Source: Cyanobacteria bacterium UBA9579
GTDB lineage: Bacteria; Cyanobacteriota; Vampirovibrionia; Gastranaerophilales; UBA9579
DNA length: 5,188 nt
Direction: 5' to 3'
Assembly: GCA_003499585.1 (NCBI GenBank)
Contig: DNSU01000105.1
Location: forward strand, 1 to 5,188
Below, in pieces: positions 5,159-5,188 of the stretch. The notes under the pieces are model-generated. The model did no database searches. It had not been told where the DNA came from and saw only the letters and a program-made list of their open reading frames with translations. The translations under genes and the position numbers were made by a program. Positions within the stretch are counted from its first letter, which is position 1. Every line of letters starts with the position of its first letter.

Positions 5159-5188
5159 AAAAAGAGCCTGAGAAATTCATCTCAGGCT
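5159..5188 (+). terminator. Probable intrinsic terminator after pilT (cut by window end)
   Basis: AGCCTGAGA (5165-5173) and TCTCAGGCT (5180-5188) form a perfect nine-pair stem around AATTCA. It is preceded by an A-run and G, so the expected T-run should follow just beyond the window; if so, it could terminate in both directions. It starts 12 bp after the pilT stop codon. Confidence 0.8.

Overview
The window is low-GC DNA (roughly a third G+C by eye) from a bacterium with a Sec translocon accessory complex and a type IV pilus system. Separate, short SecD (435 aa) and SecF proteins, a PilT-type ATPase and the AT-rich composition suggest a diderm. The protein flavour would fit a non-photosynthetic cyanobacterial relative (Melainabacteria/Vampirovibrionia type), but that placement is an impression, not something the sequence proves.

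Layout: positions 1-2450 hold a leftward secD-secF operon. SecD is complete and SecF runs off the left edge of the window. The operon is driven by a good sigma-70-type promoter at 2422-2450. A 214-bp divergent spacer separates it from a rightward single-domain rhodanese-like gene (2605-2940) whose catalytic cysteine is replaced by glycine. From 2941 to 4021 lies about 1.1 kb without an intact gene. A complete pilT-like gene (4022-5152) follows, and the window ends on a strong hairpin that looks like its terminator.

The 1.1-kb spacer is the interesting part. It contains a 256-bp relic of an IS21-family insertion sequence (3081-3336). The relic has both terminal inverted repeats (12 bp perfect, 21/26 overall) and, between them, only the C-terminal part of the IstB helper ATPase, so it appears to be an internally deleted, non-autonomous derivative. 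Just outside it is a three-unit 11-bp repeat (3048-3080), and an inverted copy of that repeat (24/27 identity over the core) lies about 800 bp away at 3870-3896, directly upstream of the likely pilT promoter. Between the two are a perfect 19-bp inverted repeat with an 8-nt loop (3455-3500) and a palindrome-dense stretch (3511-3625) with a GC-rich, REP-like hairpin. The spacer therefore looks like a sink for small mobile or repeated elements.

Functionally, SecD and SecF form the proton-driven accessory complex of SecYEG. PilT powers pilus retraction, and its pilins and secretin would be Sec substrates, but nothing shows co-regulation of the three transcription units. No new multi-gene system is evident. 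The most novel material is the non-coding repeat architecture between the rhodanese-like gene and pilT.
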